Source: Jejuia sp043557195 (GTDB lineage Bacteria; Bacteroidota; Bacteroidia; Flavobacteriales; Flavobacteriaceae). Taken from it: DNA of 64,000 bases. Shown one piece after another: positions 8,423 through 17,114 of this stretch. Position 1 is the first letter of the stretch, and the number at the start of each line of letters is the position of its first letter. The notes under the pieces are model-generated. The model saw nothing but the letters and a program-made list of their open reading frames with translations, was not told the DNA's origin and did no database searches. The DNA is taken from positions 2,480,001 through 2,544,000 of the forward strand of contig CP121314.1 of the NCBI GenBank assembly GCA_043557195.1. Direction: 5' to 3'. The translations under genes were made by a program, and so were the position numbers.

Positions 8423-9097
8423 TTGGGAAGTAAAAACAAACTCAAACGGTTTAAGGAAAACGACACCTTTGCCAATGTATTTCAGCCAACAAGAGAAGAG
8501 CTGGTTAGTGGGAATTATGAGCTAAAAGGGCAGTGGAATACAAAATTCTTCAAAAATAAAAACCCTATTATTTTAGAGTTAGGTTGTGGTAAAGGTGAAT
8601 ATTCAGTGGCATTAGCGCAAAAATATCCTGATAAAAATTTTATTGGTGTCGATATAAAAGGTGCCAGATTTTGGCGAGGAGCAAAAACAGCCATTGAAGA
8701 TAATTTACCAAATGTTGCGTTTTTAAGAACCCAAATAGAATTGATTGATTATGCATTTGCGGAAGACGAAGTAGATGAAATTTGGATTACCTTCCCAGAC
8801 CCTCAAATAAAATATAAGCGCACCAAGCACAGGTTGACCAACATGGACTTTTTAAAACGCTACAAGCATATTTTGAAACCCGAGGGTGTTGTAAATTTAA
8901 AAACTGATAGCGAATTTATGCACGGTTATACTTTAGGGCTATTACACGGCGCAGGTCATGAAGTATTGTATGCTAACCATAATGTGTACAAACAAGAGGG
9001 CAGTCCAGAGGAGGTTACTAGCATTCAAACGTTTTACGAATCTCAATATTTAGAGCAAAACAAACCAATTACTTATATTCGGTTTAAAATCAACTAG
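8423..9097 (+). CDS. trmB: tRNA (guanine46-N7)-methyltransferase
   Basis: A 224-residue protein starting from TTG; the N-terminus MGSKNKLKRFKEN is the usual one in flavobacterial TrmB, and no in-frame ATG fits. The SAM-binding motif is LELGCGKGEYSVALA (about residues 51-65), and the TrmB signature WITFPDPQIKYKRTKHRLT follows near residue 117. The enzyme methylates G46 in the variable loop of tRNAs using SAM. It is followed closely by the LysE-family and alkyltransferase-like genes (gaps of 3 and 1 nt), so the three are probably one operon. Confidence 0.92.
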   Translation: MGSKNKLKRFKENDTFANVFQPTREELVSGNYELKGQWNTKFFKNKNPIILELGCGKGEYSVALAQKYPDKNFIGVDIKGARFWRGAKTAIEDNLPNVAFLRTQIELIDYAFAEDEVDEIWITFPDPQIKYKRTKHRLTNMDFLKRYKHILKPEGVVNLKTDSEFMHGYTLGLLHGAGHEVLYANHNVYKQEGSPEEVTSIQTFYESQYLEQNKPITYIRFKIN

Positions 9098-9100
9098 TGT

Positions 9101-9730
9101 ATGAGTTTAACTCTCATCTTTTTTTTAGGACTATTTTTTGCCTTTGTTGGAGTAATTCCTCCTGGGTTACTTAATATGACGGCGGCAAAAATAAGCCTTA
9201 AAGAAGGCCATGTAAGAGGAGTTATATTTTCTATAGGCGTTTGTATTGTGGTATTTGTACAAACGTATTTGGCTGCAATTTTTGCGCGATATCTAAGCAA
9301 GCATCCAGAGGTGATAGATATTCTTAGAAGTGTGGCATTGGTAATTTTTGTATTAATTACTATTTATTTTTTATTCATAGCAAAAGCGTCTTCAAAGCAA
9401 CAAATTCAGCCTAAAATAAAAAGTAAACACAGTCGGTTCTTTCAAGGGATGTTAATGTCTGCAATTAATATGTTTCCAATTCCTTATCAAGCATATATGA
9501 CTATTACTTTAGCATCTGTTGGGTGGTTAAATTTTGAGCAAACCAGTATCATATCTTACGTTGCAGGAGCGGGCATGGGTACTTTTGTAATGTTGTATGT
9601 CTATATTTTCTTTTTCGATAAGATTAAAAGCAAGTCTTTCACATCACAAAAGAATATGAACTATATAATAGGCGGTATTACTGGAATTATTTCTGTTATA
9701 ACTCTAGTTAATGTGATTAAAGACTGGTAG
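9101..9730 (+). CDS. LysE/RhtB-family amino-acid exporter
   Basis: A 209-residue integral membrane protein with about six hydrophobic segments. The N-terminal 'GVIPPGLLNMTAAKISLKEG' is the LysE-family signature region (PGP-like motif here PPG). The family exports amino acids or related small molecules. The specific substrate cannot be inferred. It sits between trmB and an alkyltransferase-like gene in a tight run, with no functional link apparent. Confidence 0.75.
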   Translation: MSLTLIFFLGLFFAFVGVIPPGLLNMTAAKISLKEGHVRGVIFSIGVCIVVFVQTYLAAIFARYLSKHPEVIDILRSVALVIFVLITIYFLFIAKASSKQQIQPKIKSKHSRFFQGMLMSAINMFPIPYQAYMTITLASVGWLNFEQTSIISYVAGAGMGTFVMLYVYIFFFDKIKSKSFTSQKNMNYIIGGITGIISVITLVNVIKDW

Positions 9731-9731
9731 A

Positions 9732-10061
9732 ATGAAGGAAGAAACGTTAACGTTTTTTGATAAAGTTTATAAAGTCGCACGATTAATTCCGCACGGGCGA
9801 GTAACTAGCTATGGTGCAATTGCAAAATATCTAGGAGCTGCCAGAAGTGCTAGAATGGTTGGGTATGCCATGAATGGATCAGGAGGAAAAGATGTGCCAG
9901 CACATCGCGTGGTGAATAGAAAAGGATTGCTAACAGGGAAACATCATTTTGATGGGACTAACTTGATGCAACAGCTTTTAGAAAGTGAAGGTATTGAGGT
10001 GAAAGAAAACCAAATTCAAAATTTAGATAAAATATTTTGGGATCCTGCTAAGGAATTGTAA
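9732..10061 (+). CDS. Alkyltransferase-like (ATL) MGMT-family DNA-binding protein
   Basis: A 109-residue protein corresponding to the C-terminal DNA-binding domain of O6-methylguanine-DNA methyltransferase. It has the helix-turn-helix segment GRVTSYGAIAKYLG and ARSARMVGYAMNG with the arginine finger. The active-site PCHR is replaced by PAHR (Ala at position 57), so it cannot accept an alkyl group. Known ATL proteins instead bind O6-alkylguanine and flag it for nucleotide excision repair, and that role is inferred here. The start is 1 nt after the LysE-family stop. Confidence 0.85.
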   Translation: MKEETLTFFDKVYKVARLIPHGRVTSYGAIAKYLGAARSARMVGYAMNGSGGKDVPAHRVVNRKGLLTGKHHFDGTNLMQQLLESEGIEVKENQIQNLDKIFWDPAKEL

Positions 10062-10225
10062 GTGTTGCTGAAGCTTTATAGAACTCAATTTATTTCAGCA
10101 TCTTTTAATTTCTCCTATCACTTCTTAATTCCTCAAATAATTACAAATTTCAACCCATAATCAAACCCAATAACTACATAGTAAAAACTTCTAGCCACCG
10201 TTCTCAGTCTTCAGTCATTATTGAC

Positions 10226-10233
10226 TATCTTTG
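10226..10233 (+). promoter_or_regulatory. Bacteroidota -7 promoter element upstream of mrp
   Basis: TATCTTTG followed by CAC matches TAnnTTTG and is preceded by TTGAC. It is 28 nt upstream of the mrp ATG. The rest of the 199-bp gap from 10062 shows no gene. Confidence 0.5.
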
Positions 10234-10260
10234 CACTTAGAATGATTCTTAATAAAGAAA

Positions 10261-11397
10261 ATGAAGTTAAATAAACAAGATATATTAAAAGCACTTGAAA
10301 CCATTACCGTTCCTGGAGAAGGACAAAATATGGTTGAAAGTGGTGCTGTAAAAAATGTGGTAACTTTTGCTGATGAGGTTATTGTAGATATCACTATTAA
10401 AAACCCTAGTCTGCAAGCTAAAAAACGTACCGAGGTCGATATTCTAAAAACGATTCACGAGAAGGTATATGAAAAAGCTAAAATTACGGTAAATGTAAAA
10501 GTTGAAGCTCCAGAAAAACCAAAAGCTAATGTAATTAAAGGAAAACCAATTCCTGGTATTCAAAACATTGTTGCGGTTGCTTCGGGTAAAGGTGGTGTTG
10601 GTAAATCTACGGTTACGGCAAATTTGGCGGTATCGTTATCTAAAATGGGCTTTAAAGTCGGGATTTTAGATGCTGATATTTACGGACCATCTATTCCGAT
10701 TATGTTTGATGTAGAATCAGAAAAACCTTTAGCAGTAAACGTAGACGGGAAATCTAAAATGAAACCTATTGAGAACTACGGCGTAAAGGTATTATCTATT
10801 GGGTTTTTCACCCAACCAGATCAGGCAGTAGTATGGCGCGGACCAATGGCAGCAAAAGCATTAAATCAAATGATTTTTGATGCGCATTGGGGAGAGCTTG
10901 ATTTCTTGTTACTAGATTTACCTCCTGGAACAGGTGATATTCATTTAAGCATCATGCAATCCTTACCAATAACTGGAGCAGTTGTTGTAAGTACACCGCA
11001 AAATGTAGCTTTAGCTGATGCTAAGAAAGGTGTAGCAATGTTTCAACAAGATAGTATTCAAGTACCAGTTTTAGGAATAATTGAAAATATGGCGTACTTT
11101 ACGCCAGCAGAATTACCTGATAATAAGTACTATATCTTTGGACAAGAAGGCGCAAAAAACCTAGCTGAAGATTTAGAAGTACCATTTTTAGGAGAAATTC
11201 CATTAGTACAAAGCATTAGGGAAGCGGGAGATATAGGACGTCCTGCAGCATTACAAACGGCAACGCCATTAGAGCAAGCATTTGAAAAAATAACCCAAAA
11301 TGTAGTACAGGAAGTTGTAAGGCGAAACGAAAATTTACCACCAACTGAAGCAATAAAAATCACCACAATGGCTGGATGTTCAGCTGTGAAAAAATAA
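10261..11397 (+). CDS. mrp: Mrp/NBP35-family ATP-binding iron-sulfur carrier protein
   Basis: A 378-residue protein with an N-terminal DUF59/MIP18-like domain (about 5-80) fused to a P-loop ATPase of the Mrp/ApbC family. The deviant Walker A is SGKGGVGKST at about 108-117, with DADIYGPSIP and LLDLPPGTGD following. The family carries or assembles Fe-S clusters. The CxxC motif usual near residue 285 in ApbC is absent here (MAYFTPAELPDNKYY), leaving only a C-terminal single Cys (AGCSAVKK). The gene is followed 3 nt later by a NifU-domain gene, which fits a role in Fe-S delivery. Confidence 0.9.
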   Translation: MKLNKQDILKALETITVPGEGQNMVESGAVKNVVTFADEVIVDITIKNPSLQAKKRTEVDILKTIHEKVYEKAKITVNVKVEAPEKPKANVIKGKPIPGIQNIVAVASGKGGVGKSTVTANLAVSLSKMGFKVGILDADIYGPSIPIMFDVESEKPLAVNVDGKSKMKPIENYGVKVLSIGFFTQPDQAVVWRGPMAAKALNQMIFDAHWGELDFLLLDLPPGTGDIHLSIMQSLPITGAVVVSTPQNVALADAKKGVAMFQQDSIQVPVLGIIENMAYFTPAELPDNKYYIFGQEGAKNLAEDLEVPFLGEIPLVQSIREAGDIGRPAALQTATPLEQAFEKITQNVVQEVVRRNENLPPTEAIKITTMAGCSAVKK

Positions 11398-11400
11398 GAC

Positions 11401-11643
11401 ATGACCTCAGAAGAAATAAAAACGAATGTAGAAAAAGCCTTGGATGAAATTCGTCCGTTTTTACAAAGCGATGGCGGCGATATATCCTTATTATCTATTG
11501 AAGACGATAAATTGGTAAAAGTTCAATTACAAGGTGCTTGCGTGGGCTGTAGTGTTAACCAAATGACATTAAAGTCTGGTGTGGAGATGACCATCAAAAA
11601 ATACGCGCCACAAATAGAGCAAGTGGTTAATATTGAAGTGTAG
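11401..11643 (+). CDS. NifU C-terminal domain Fe-S scaffold protein
   Basis: An 80-residue protein consisting of a single NifU-like domain. Its conserved CxxC is C47/C50 in GACVGCSVNQMTL, and RPFLQSDGGDISL precedes it. Such proteins bind a [4Fe-4S] cluster at the CxxC of a dimer and pass it to client proteins. It starts 3 nt after mrp and is almost certainly co-transcribed with it. Length is as expected for the stand-alone domain. Confidence 0.92.
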   Translation: MTSEEIKTNVEKALDEIRPFLQSDGGDISLLSIEDDKLVKVQLQGACVGCSVNQMTLKSGVEMTIKKYAPQIEQVVNIEV

Positions 11644-11791
11644 CTATAATTAAAGCCTGAAAAAGATTTAGTTTTAGGTGCCTTTTTATATTAAAGCCTA
11701 CTCAAAATAGTCACAAAATTAAATAATCCTCAATTTTTTTAAATCCTATTAAATTAGTAGGAAAAACATTTAAAAGTTTAAAAACTTCACT

Positions 11792-11799
11792 TAAATTTG
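11792..11799 (+). promoter_or_regulatory. Bacteroidota -7 promoter element upstream of the ferredoxin gene
   Basis: TAAATTTG followed by CGGCAC is a good TAnnTTTG match, 46 nt before the ferredoxin ATG. Confidence 0.5.
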
Positions 11800-11845
11800 C
11801 GGCACGAAAAATGTTATGCTCATAGAGTAGCACAAATAGTAAACC

Positions 11846-12175
11846 ATGCAAGACATAAACATAAAGATAACAGATAGAGATGGTGTAACCCACGATATTG
11901 TAGCACCAACCGATATGGCCATGAATTTAATGGAAGTAGTACGTTCCTACGAATTAGCTCCAGAGGGCACCATTGGTGTTTGTGGTGGTATGGCAATGTG
12001 CGCCTCTTGCCAGTGTTATGTGTTGAGTGAAACAGAATTGCCAGAAATGAGCGATGATGAAGAAGCCATGTTGTCTGAAGCTTTTGATGTTCAAGATAAT
12101 TCTCGTTTAGGTTGCCAAATCCAAATAACACCCGATATGGAAGGGCTTGAGGTTGAGTTGGCGCCTGAGAGTTAG
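11846..12175 (+). CDS. Adrenodoxin-type [2Fe-2S] ferredoxin
   Basis: A 109-residue ferredoxin. Cluster ligands are C46, C52 and C55 in GVCGGMAMCASC and C90 in SRLGC, the C-x5-C-x2-C spacing with a distal Cys typical of adrenodoxin/Isc-type [2Fe-2S] ferredoxins. It carries electrons to redox partners, possibly in Fe-S cluster assembly given the mrp-NifU genes just upstream. It has its own promoter-like element. Confidence 0.92.
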   Translation: MQDINIKITDRDGVTHDIVAPTDMAMNLMEVVRSYELAPEGTIGVCGGMAMCASCQCYVLSETELPEMSDDEEAMLSEAFDVQDNSRLGCQIQITPDMEGLEVELAPES

Positions 12176-12218
12176 TCTTTAAATGTGACTTTGTAGCTGA
12201 TTTAGTGTCATATAATTG

Positions 12219-12560
12219 ATGACATTAATTAAGATTTTCAAAGACCGGTTTGGTAATTATAGATTCTTCTTAAAATATAATAACCAAATAATTTTTTTTA
12301 GCGAACCATTCACTTCAAAACGCAAATGTTTAGAAAAAGTGGACTTTTTTAGGAACTATTCTAGATTAGATAAAAACTACAAAAGACGCAAGGCCCAATG
12401 TGGGAGTTATTATTTCCTGTATAGTAGTCACATAAATGGTGAAATAATAGGAACTAGCGAAAGCTATTTGGACGCCAGTGCTATGGAACATTCAATTACA
12501 ATAATGCGAATGGGAATCCGTAGTAAAATTAAAATGGATGCAGAGGTCTACGTGGTTTAA
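12219..12560 (+). CDS. YegP/DUF1508-like protein
   Basis: A 113-residue protein (ATG at 12219; a TTG one codon upstream is also possible). It shows two copies of a short beta-beta-alpha unit: GNYRFFLKYNNQIIFFSEPFTSKRKC and GSYYFLYSSHINGEIIGTSESYLDASAM. This matches the duplicated DUF1508 (YegP) fold, whose biochemical role is unknown. It stands alone between the ferredoxin gene and the convergent fucosidase gene. Confidence 0.65.
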   Translation: MTLIKIFKDRFGNYRFFLKYNNQIIFFSEPFTSKRKCLEKVDFFRNYSRLDKNYKRRKAQCGSYYFLYSSHINGEIIGTSESYLDASAMEHSITIMRMGIRSKIKMDAEVYVV

Positions 12561-12628
12561 CCATTTTATGTTTTTGAAATTACGATGTTTTGTGCTGAAT
12601 TAAACATGCTTAATTTTGTGTTCTTTTG

Positions 12629-14137
12629 TTATTTTAGTTTAAAAACCCATGCGTATTTCAAATTAGTTTTAGCCGGCAATGAAATGATAGTTCCTTCTTT
12701 ATTCTGTTTAAAATTTATTTCACCTTCATAACCTAATAATTCAATGTTTTCAATATTAATTTTAGAATTTGTAAGGTGTCTAATTTTAATATCCTGTTTT
12801 GGAGAAACTAAAACCGTTGCATACAAATTTCCATTATTCGTTGTAAAACGAATATCTTCTTCTGTAAATCCTTTATTTTTTTCTTCGGAAAGGTGCCCAG
12901 TTTCAGTTTTAGTCGGGCCTTCACCAAAGATTTCATAATATCTAGAATCATAAATAGCTTCGCCATTTACTTTTAACCACTGTCCAATTTCTAATAGTGT
13001 TTCCTTCTGGTCATCGGGAATGATGCCGTCTTTTCTAGGACCAATATTAAGGAGCAAACATCCGTTTTTACTTACAATATCGACTAAATCAGCTATCAGA
13101 TTACCTGCTTCTTTAGGTATCCAGTTTTCAGCATAATACCATGAATTTTTTCCAATTGATGTATCTGTTTGCCAATACTCAGTTCTTAATGAATCCATTT
13201 TACTACGCTCTAAATCCAACATGTGAGTTCCTGGTTTATAGGATTCGTAACGTAAGTTTTTAGTTTGAAGTACAACCGTTTTATTCCTTTCCAAACCTGA
13301 ATTGTAGTAATACGAAGCCAACTTTTTATGATAGGGCGCAAATTCTGGACGGTCTAAATAAAAATCGAACCATAAAATATCAGGTTGGTATTTATCTATG
13401 ATTTCCTTGGTTCTTGGCCACCACGTATTGGCTAACCATTCAGAGCTTGCAGGGGAATAGGGCTCATGTTGCGGTGCATACAGATCTGCATATTGTGGGT
13501 CTCCAGTATCAAAACGGTTTTTCTGCGTGTAGAAATTCCAGTTGAAAGCCAAGTGAGAACTTACACCACAAATTAAGCCTTGTTTCTTAATTTCATTGGT
13601 TAGGTCTTTTAAAACATCACGTTTTGGTCCCATGGCAACAGCGTTATATGGCGTGATTGACGATTCGTACAGAGCAAAACCATCATGATGCTCTGCTACA
13701 GGAACTACATATTGAGCTCCAGCATCTTTAAACAGGTCTACCCATGCCTTTGCGTCAAAATTTTCCATAGTCCACATAGGAATTAAATCTTTAAAACCAA
13801 ACTCTTTAGGGTCACCAAAGTTTTCTTTGTGAAACACAGAGGCGGGATGTGGAATATCATTTTGCTTTTCTCCAGTTACATGGTCAACTTGTCCCTCATC
13901 TAAATACATCCAACGCGAATACCAATCGGTATGCATTTCAGGTACTGAGTTAGGCCCCCAGTGAATAAAGATTCCAAATTTGGCATCTTTAATCCATTGC
14001 GGAATTTTATAATTACTCAAGCTTTCCCAGTTTTCTTCATACCTAAAAGCCATTTCTTCCGGTTTTTCTGCTTCTTTAGTTTTACAATTAAAACAGATTA
14101 GTGTTACGAGTAGTAATAAAAAAATGTTCTTGCTCAT
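12629..14137 (-). CDS. GH29 alpha-L-fucosidase (lipoprotein)
   Basis: A 502-residue glycoside hydrolase of family 29. It starts with a lipoprotein signal (ICFNC, Cys about residue 18) and then the GH29 N-terminal phrase KFGIFIHWGPNSVP. The predicted nucleophile is Asp258 in ILWFDF; EHHDGFALYES and LLLNIGPRKDGIIP are also typical. It releases L-fucose from fucosylated glycans (for example fucoidan-derived or plant oligosaccharides) at the cell surface or in the periplasm. It is the distal gene of the fucose cluster read leftwards from the AraC regulator. Confidence 0.92.
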   Translation of the reverse strand: MSKNIFLLLLVTLICFNCKTKEAEKPEEMAFRYEENWESLSNYKIPQWIKDAKFGIFIHWGPNSVPEMHTDWYSRWMYLDEGQVDHVTGEKQNDIPHPASVFHKENFGDPKEFGFKDLIPMWTMENFDAKAWVDLFKDAGAQYVVPVAEHHDGFALYESSITPYNAVAMGPKRDVLKDLTNEIKKQGLICGVSSHLAFNWNFYTQKNRFDTGDPQYADLYAPQHEPYSPASSEWLANTWWPRTKEIIDKYQPDILWFDFYLDRPEFAPYHKKLASYYYNSGLERNKTVVLQTKNLRYESYKPGTHMLDLERSKMDSLRTEYWQTDTSIGKNSWYYAENWIPKEAGNLIADLVDIVSKNGCLLLNIGPRKDGIIPDDQKETLLEIGQWLKVNGEAIYDSRYYEIFGEGPTKTETGHLSEEKNKGFTEEDIRFTTNNGNLYATVLVSPKQDIKIRHLTNSKINIENIELLGYEGEINFKQNKEGTIISLPAKTNLKYAWVFKLK

Positions 14138-14167
14138 TTGTTTTAGTTTAGTGTCTTGTTTAAAAAA

Positions 14168-14812
14168 TTATAGTTTTATCATGTCTTGCCATTTCTCTTG
14201 AATGGAACTTTTGGGATCTGTTTTTTGAAATTTAGCAACATAAGCTTGCCATTCTTCCTCGCGAGGCAATTTTTGCCATTTTGGTCCAATGTCATCTAAA
14301 TCAAAATCAGGAATGGTATCCATAATTAACATGACTTGCTCTTGATGAATATAAATTTCCATGTCTTTAACTCCAATAGATTTCATATTATCAGTAATTT
14401 CAGGCCATGCCATTCCCATGGCGTGCACGCGTTTATATTCATAGATAAGATGGGGTTCCAAAAGCAATGTCCAAACAAAGCGTTTATATGGTGCCACCGA
14501 TGTTTTTAGTTGTCCTTCTGAAGAGGGGTAAATTTCTTTTTGGTCCAGTTTATAGATGCGTTCTAATGGTTGGTTCTGTTCTAACAAAAATGATTTTCGT
14601 TGTTTAAAAAAATCTTTTAGTTGTTCAGAGTTTAGAGAAGGATCAGTATCTATTACAACGAAAAAATCATTTTCCTTTTGATAGACATTTAAATTTATAA
14701 TTTCATCATTCGACTTGAGGTTTTTAAAAACATTGGAGGTAAATACTTCTAAAAGATTTTCGCTTTCAGAATTGAGAAAATAGGTGAATCGTCTAAATGT
14801 TTTTATTGACAT
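14168..14812 (-). CDS. L-rhamnose/L-fucose mutarotase-family protein with degenerate tandem N-terminal copy
   Basis: A 214-residue protein about twice the usual mutarotase length. The C-terminal half (about 108-205) is a typical DUF718/RhaM-like mutarotase, with YEYKRVHAMGMAWPEI and MEIYIHQEQVMLIMDT. The N-terminal half looks like a diverged copy of the same ferredoxin-like fold (LNVYQKENDFFVVIDTDP aligning with MEIYIHQEQVMLIMDTIP) but lacks the His-containing segment. Mutarotases interconvert sugar anomers. The position between fucosidase and FucP genes suggests L-fucose as substrate. It starts 5 bp after the permease gene ends. Confidence 0.8.
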   Translation of the reverse strand: MSIKTFRRFTYFLNSESENLLEVFTSNVFKNLKSNDEIINLNVYQKENDFFVVIDTDPSLNSEQLKDFFKQRKSFLLEQNQPLERIYKLDQKEIYPSSEGQLKTSVAPYKRFVWTLLLEPHLIYEYKRVHAMGMAWPEITDNMKSIGVKDMEIYIHQEQVMLIMDTIPDFDLDDIGPKWQKLPREEEWQAYVAKFQKTDPKSSIQEKWQDMIKL

Positions 14813-14817
14813 TGAAA

Positions 14818-16077
14818 TTATGCTTTGATGTTTACTTTATAACCTTTCATTGCAAAAAACAATAGATATACATAACAAATCAAAGGAATGATAAAGGAGT
14901 ATTTAATGCCGATAGTATCCGAAATATATCCCATTAAAGGCGGTACAATAGCACCTCCAACAATTCCCAATAAAAACACAGAAGACCCTGTTTTGGTGTA
15001 TTCCTTTAAATCCTTCATACTCAAGCTGAAAATGATTGGGTAAATGATAGAAGTAAAAAATCCAACTATAGATAAACAAGTCAAGGAGAAATAACCATTA
15101 GTCACAATGGCCAAAGTCACCAAAGCAAATGCACTAATACTACAAAATGCTAGTACATGTTGCGGTTTGAATTTTTTCAAAATGTAAACACCTAATAGTC
15201 TACCAACAAGCACCAAAGCCATAAATGCCGTGATATATTGCGCTGATTTTTGCTCCGTAAGTTCTGGAAGGTTAAACCATTTAGCATAACGAATGATAAA
15301 ACTAACGATACCCACTTCTGCTCCAACATAGAAAAACTCTGCGCCAACACCATAAAGGGTATGCTTGAACTTTAGTATATCTAGTAATGGTTTCTTATCA
15401 CCCCCTTCTTCATCTTTAATTGTGGGTAGCTTTGTAAAAACAACGATAATGGCAATAACCACTAATATAGCTCCCAATATTAAATAAGGCGGTTTCACCA
15501 AATCTGCCTCGCTCGATAAAAAGGTTTCTAATTCACTGGCGGAAAGGGCATCAATTGTTGTTTGGGCTACATCTTCCTCATGCAAAAGCAATAATGCCGC
15601 CAGCGAAGGCGCAATTGTTGCTCCTAAAGAACCGATGGCAGCTGCCATACTCAAACGGCTTGAAGCGCCTTCAGGATTGCCTAATTTAGTGATGTAAGGT
15701 GATGCCGTAACTTCTAATACCGCAAAACCCGCTGCCATAACAAATAAGGCGACCAAGAAAAGTGAGTATACTCGTGTTTCTGCAGCTGGATAGAATAGAA
15801 AAGCCCCAATGGCTGCTATGAGTAAACCAGTAATGATACCATTTCGATATCCTTTTTTCTGTATGTACCAACCTGCAGGTAATGCAACCACAAAATAAGC
15901 TCCAAAAAAAGCAGATTGTACCAATGAGGATTGAAAATCGGTCAATTGACATGCTCTTTTGAGATAAGGAATCAAAACATCATTTATATTTCTACTTAAA
16001 TTCCAAAAAAACATTAACGCCATTACGATAATCAATGGTACTAGGAATTTTGAATAGGTTTCTTTTTTTGATTCCAT
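14818..16077 (-). CDS. fucP: L-fucose:H+ symporter (MFS)
   Basis: A 419-residue major facilitator with about 12 hydrophobic segments. The N-terminal PLIIVMALMFFWNLSRNINDVLIPYLKR resembles FucP, including the N-terminal helix with acidic/Asn residues, and the SAFFGAYFVVALPAGWYIQKKGYRNG stretch is typical of the FHS subfamily. It imports L-fucose across the inner membrane by proton symport. It is flanked by mutarotase and dehydrogenase genes in the same direction, which supports fucose over glucose/galactose for this subfamily. Confidence 0.88.
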   Translation of the reverse strand: MESKKETYSKFLVPLIIVMALMFFWNLSRNINDVLIPYLKRACQLTDFQSSLVQSAFFGAYFVVALPAGWYIQKKGYRNGIITGLLIAAIGAFLFYPAAETRVYSLFLVALFVMAAGFAVLEVTASPYITKLGNPEGASSRLSMAAAIGSLGATIAPSLAALLLLHEEDVAQTTIDALSASELETFLSSEADLVKPPYLILGAILVVIAIIVVFTKLPTIKDEEGGDKKPLLDILKFKHTLYGVGAEFFYVGAEVGIVSFIIRYAKWFNLPELTEQKSAQYITAFMALVLVGRLLGVYILKKFKPQHVLAFCSISAFALVTLAIVTNGYFSLTCLSIVGFFTSIIYPIIFSLSMKDLKEYTKTGSSVFLLGIVGGAIVPPLMGYISDTIGIKYSFIIPLICYVYLLFFAMKGYKVNIKA

Positions 16078-16096
16078 TTAGTGCTGGTTTAGTTGG

Positions 16097-17113
16097 CTAT
16101 AATTCTATTATGGCTTTTATTAAATCTTTCTGTTTGTATAGTTTTTCGAAGTCCGTTGGAACATCTTCAAATTTCATTCTGTGTGTTATAAATGAGGTAG
16201 CATCTATTTTGTCTTCTTCTATGAGCTTAATAATTCTACCAAAATCTTCACCCATGGCTGCTCTGCTAGCCTTTAGGGTTAATTCCTTTTTATGAAAAGA
16301 TGGGTCATGAAATACGACGTCACCCATAAAAAGGCCAATGAAAACAATGGTGCCTCCAGCTGCAGCATATTTAAAGGTATTCATCATAGAGGTTGCATTA
16401 CCAGTAGCATCTAAAATGACGGTAGGTAAATCACCATTTAATAGTGAAACCAATTCGGCTTCCACATCTCCCACGGCATTTATCGTATCTTTTACATTGG
16501 TGATTTGTCTGCATTTTTCCAATTTGGCATCATCGATATCCATGGCAATCACTCTGGCGCCTTTTAATTGTGCAAACTGAATGGTTCCTAAACCTATAGG
16601 TCCAACACCAATTACTAAAACAATATCATCTTCTTTAATCTCGGCTCTATCAACAGCATGACAACCAATTGCTAAAGGCTCAATCATCGCCAGTTCGTCA
16701 TCTGATAAAGATGCTGTGGTATGGAGAAATTTCGCAGGATACACAAAATACTCTTGCATGCCACCATCTACGTGCACGCCTAACACTTGTAAATGTTCAC
16801 CACAATTGGTTTTCCCGCGTCTTACAGCTTGCCCAATAATATCATTGTAGTATGGCTCTACCGAGCATTTATCGCCAGCTGTTACATTAGAAACATCGTC
16901 GGCAATAGCTACAACTTCAACCGCCAATTCGTGACCTAAAATTCTTGGGTAATTGAAAAAGGGTTGTTGTCCTTTAAAGGCATGCAAGTCGGTTCCACAA
17001 ACACCAATTTTTTTAACTTTTAACAATGCATCCCCACTAGATAAAACGGAACTTGGTTTTTCTATCTCAAGTGTTTCCCATTCTCCGGGTTGTTTTAATC
17101 TAATTACCTTCAT
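16097..17113 (-). CDS. Zinc-dependent alcohol dehydrogenase (threonine/sorbitol DH-like)
   Basis: A 338-residue medium-chain dehydrogenase. Catalytic zinc ligands appear as GVCGTDLHAF and LGHELAVEV. The cofactor-binding fold carries VIGVGPIGLGTIQFAQLKGARVIAMDI (a GxGxxG variant with a terminal Asp suggesting NAD). The structural-zinc cysteine cluster is not obvious. It probably oxidises a hydroxyl of a fucose-pathway intermediate or reduces lactaldehyde; which step is not decidable from sequence. It begins 1 bp from the end of the aldo/keto reductase gene. Confidence 0.8.
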   Translation of the reverse strand: MKVIRLKQPGEWETLEIEKPSSVLSSGDALLKVKKIGVCGTDLHAFKGQQPFFNYPRILGHELAVEVVAIADDVSNVTAGDKCSVEPYYNDIIGQAVRRGKTNCGEHLQVLGVHVDGGMQEYFVYPAKFLHTTASLSDDELAMIEPLAIGCHAVDRAEIKEDDIVLVIGVGPIGLGTIQFAQLKGARVIAMDIDDAKLEKCRQITNVKDTINAVGDVEAELVSLLNGDLPTVILDATGNATSMMNTFKYAAAGGTIVFIGLFMGDVVFHDPSFHKKELTLKASRAAMGEDFGRIIKLIEEDKIDATSFITHRMKFEDVPTDFEKLYKQKDLIKAIIEL

Positions 17114-17114
17114 A

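Noticed and set aside
11660..11705. Possible terminator after the NifU-domain gene
   Set aside because: Short complementary arms (AAAGCCT and AGGTGCCTTT) exist, but the pairing is weak and interrupted, so no terminator was annotated.
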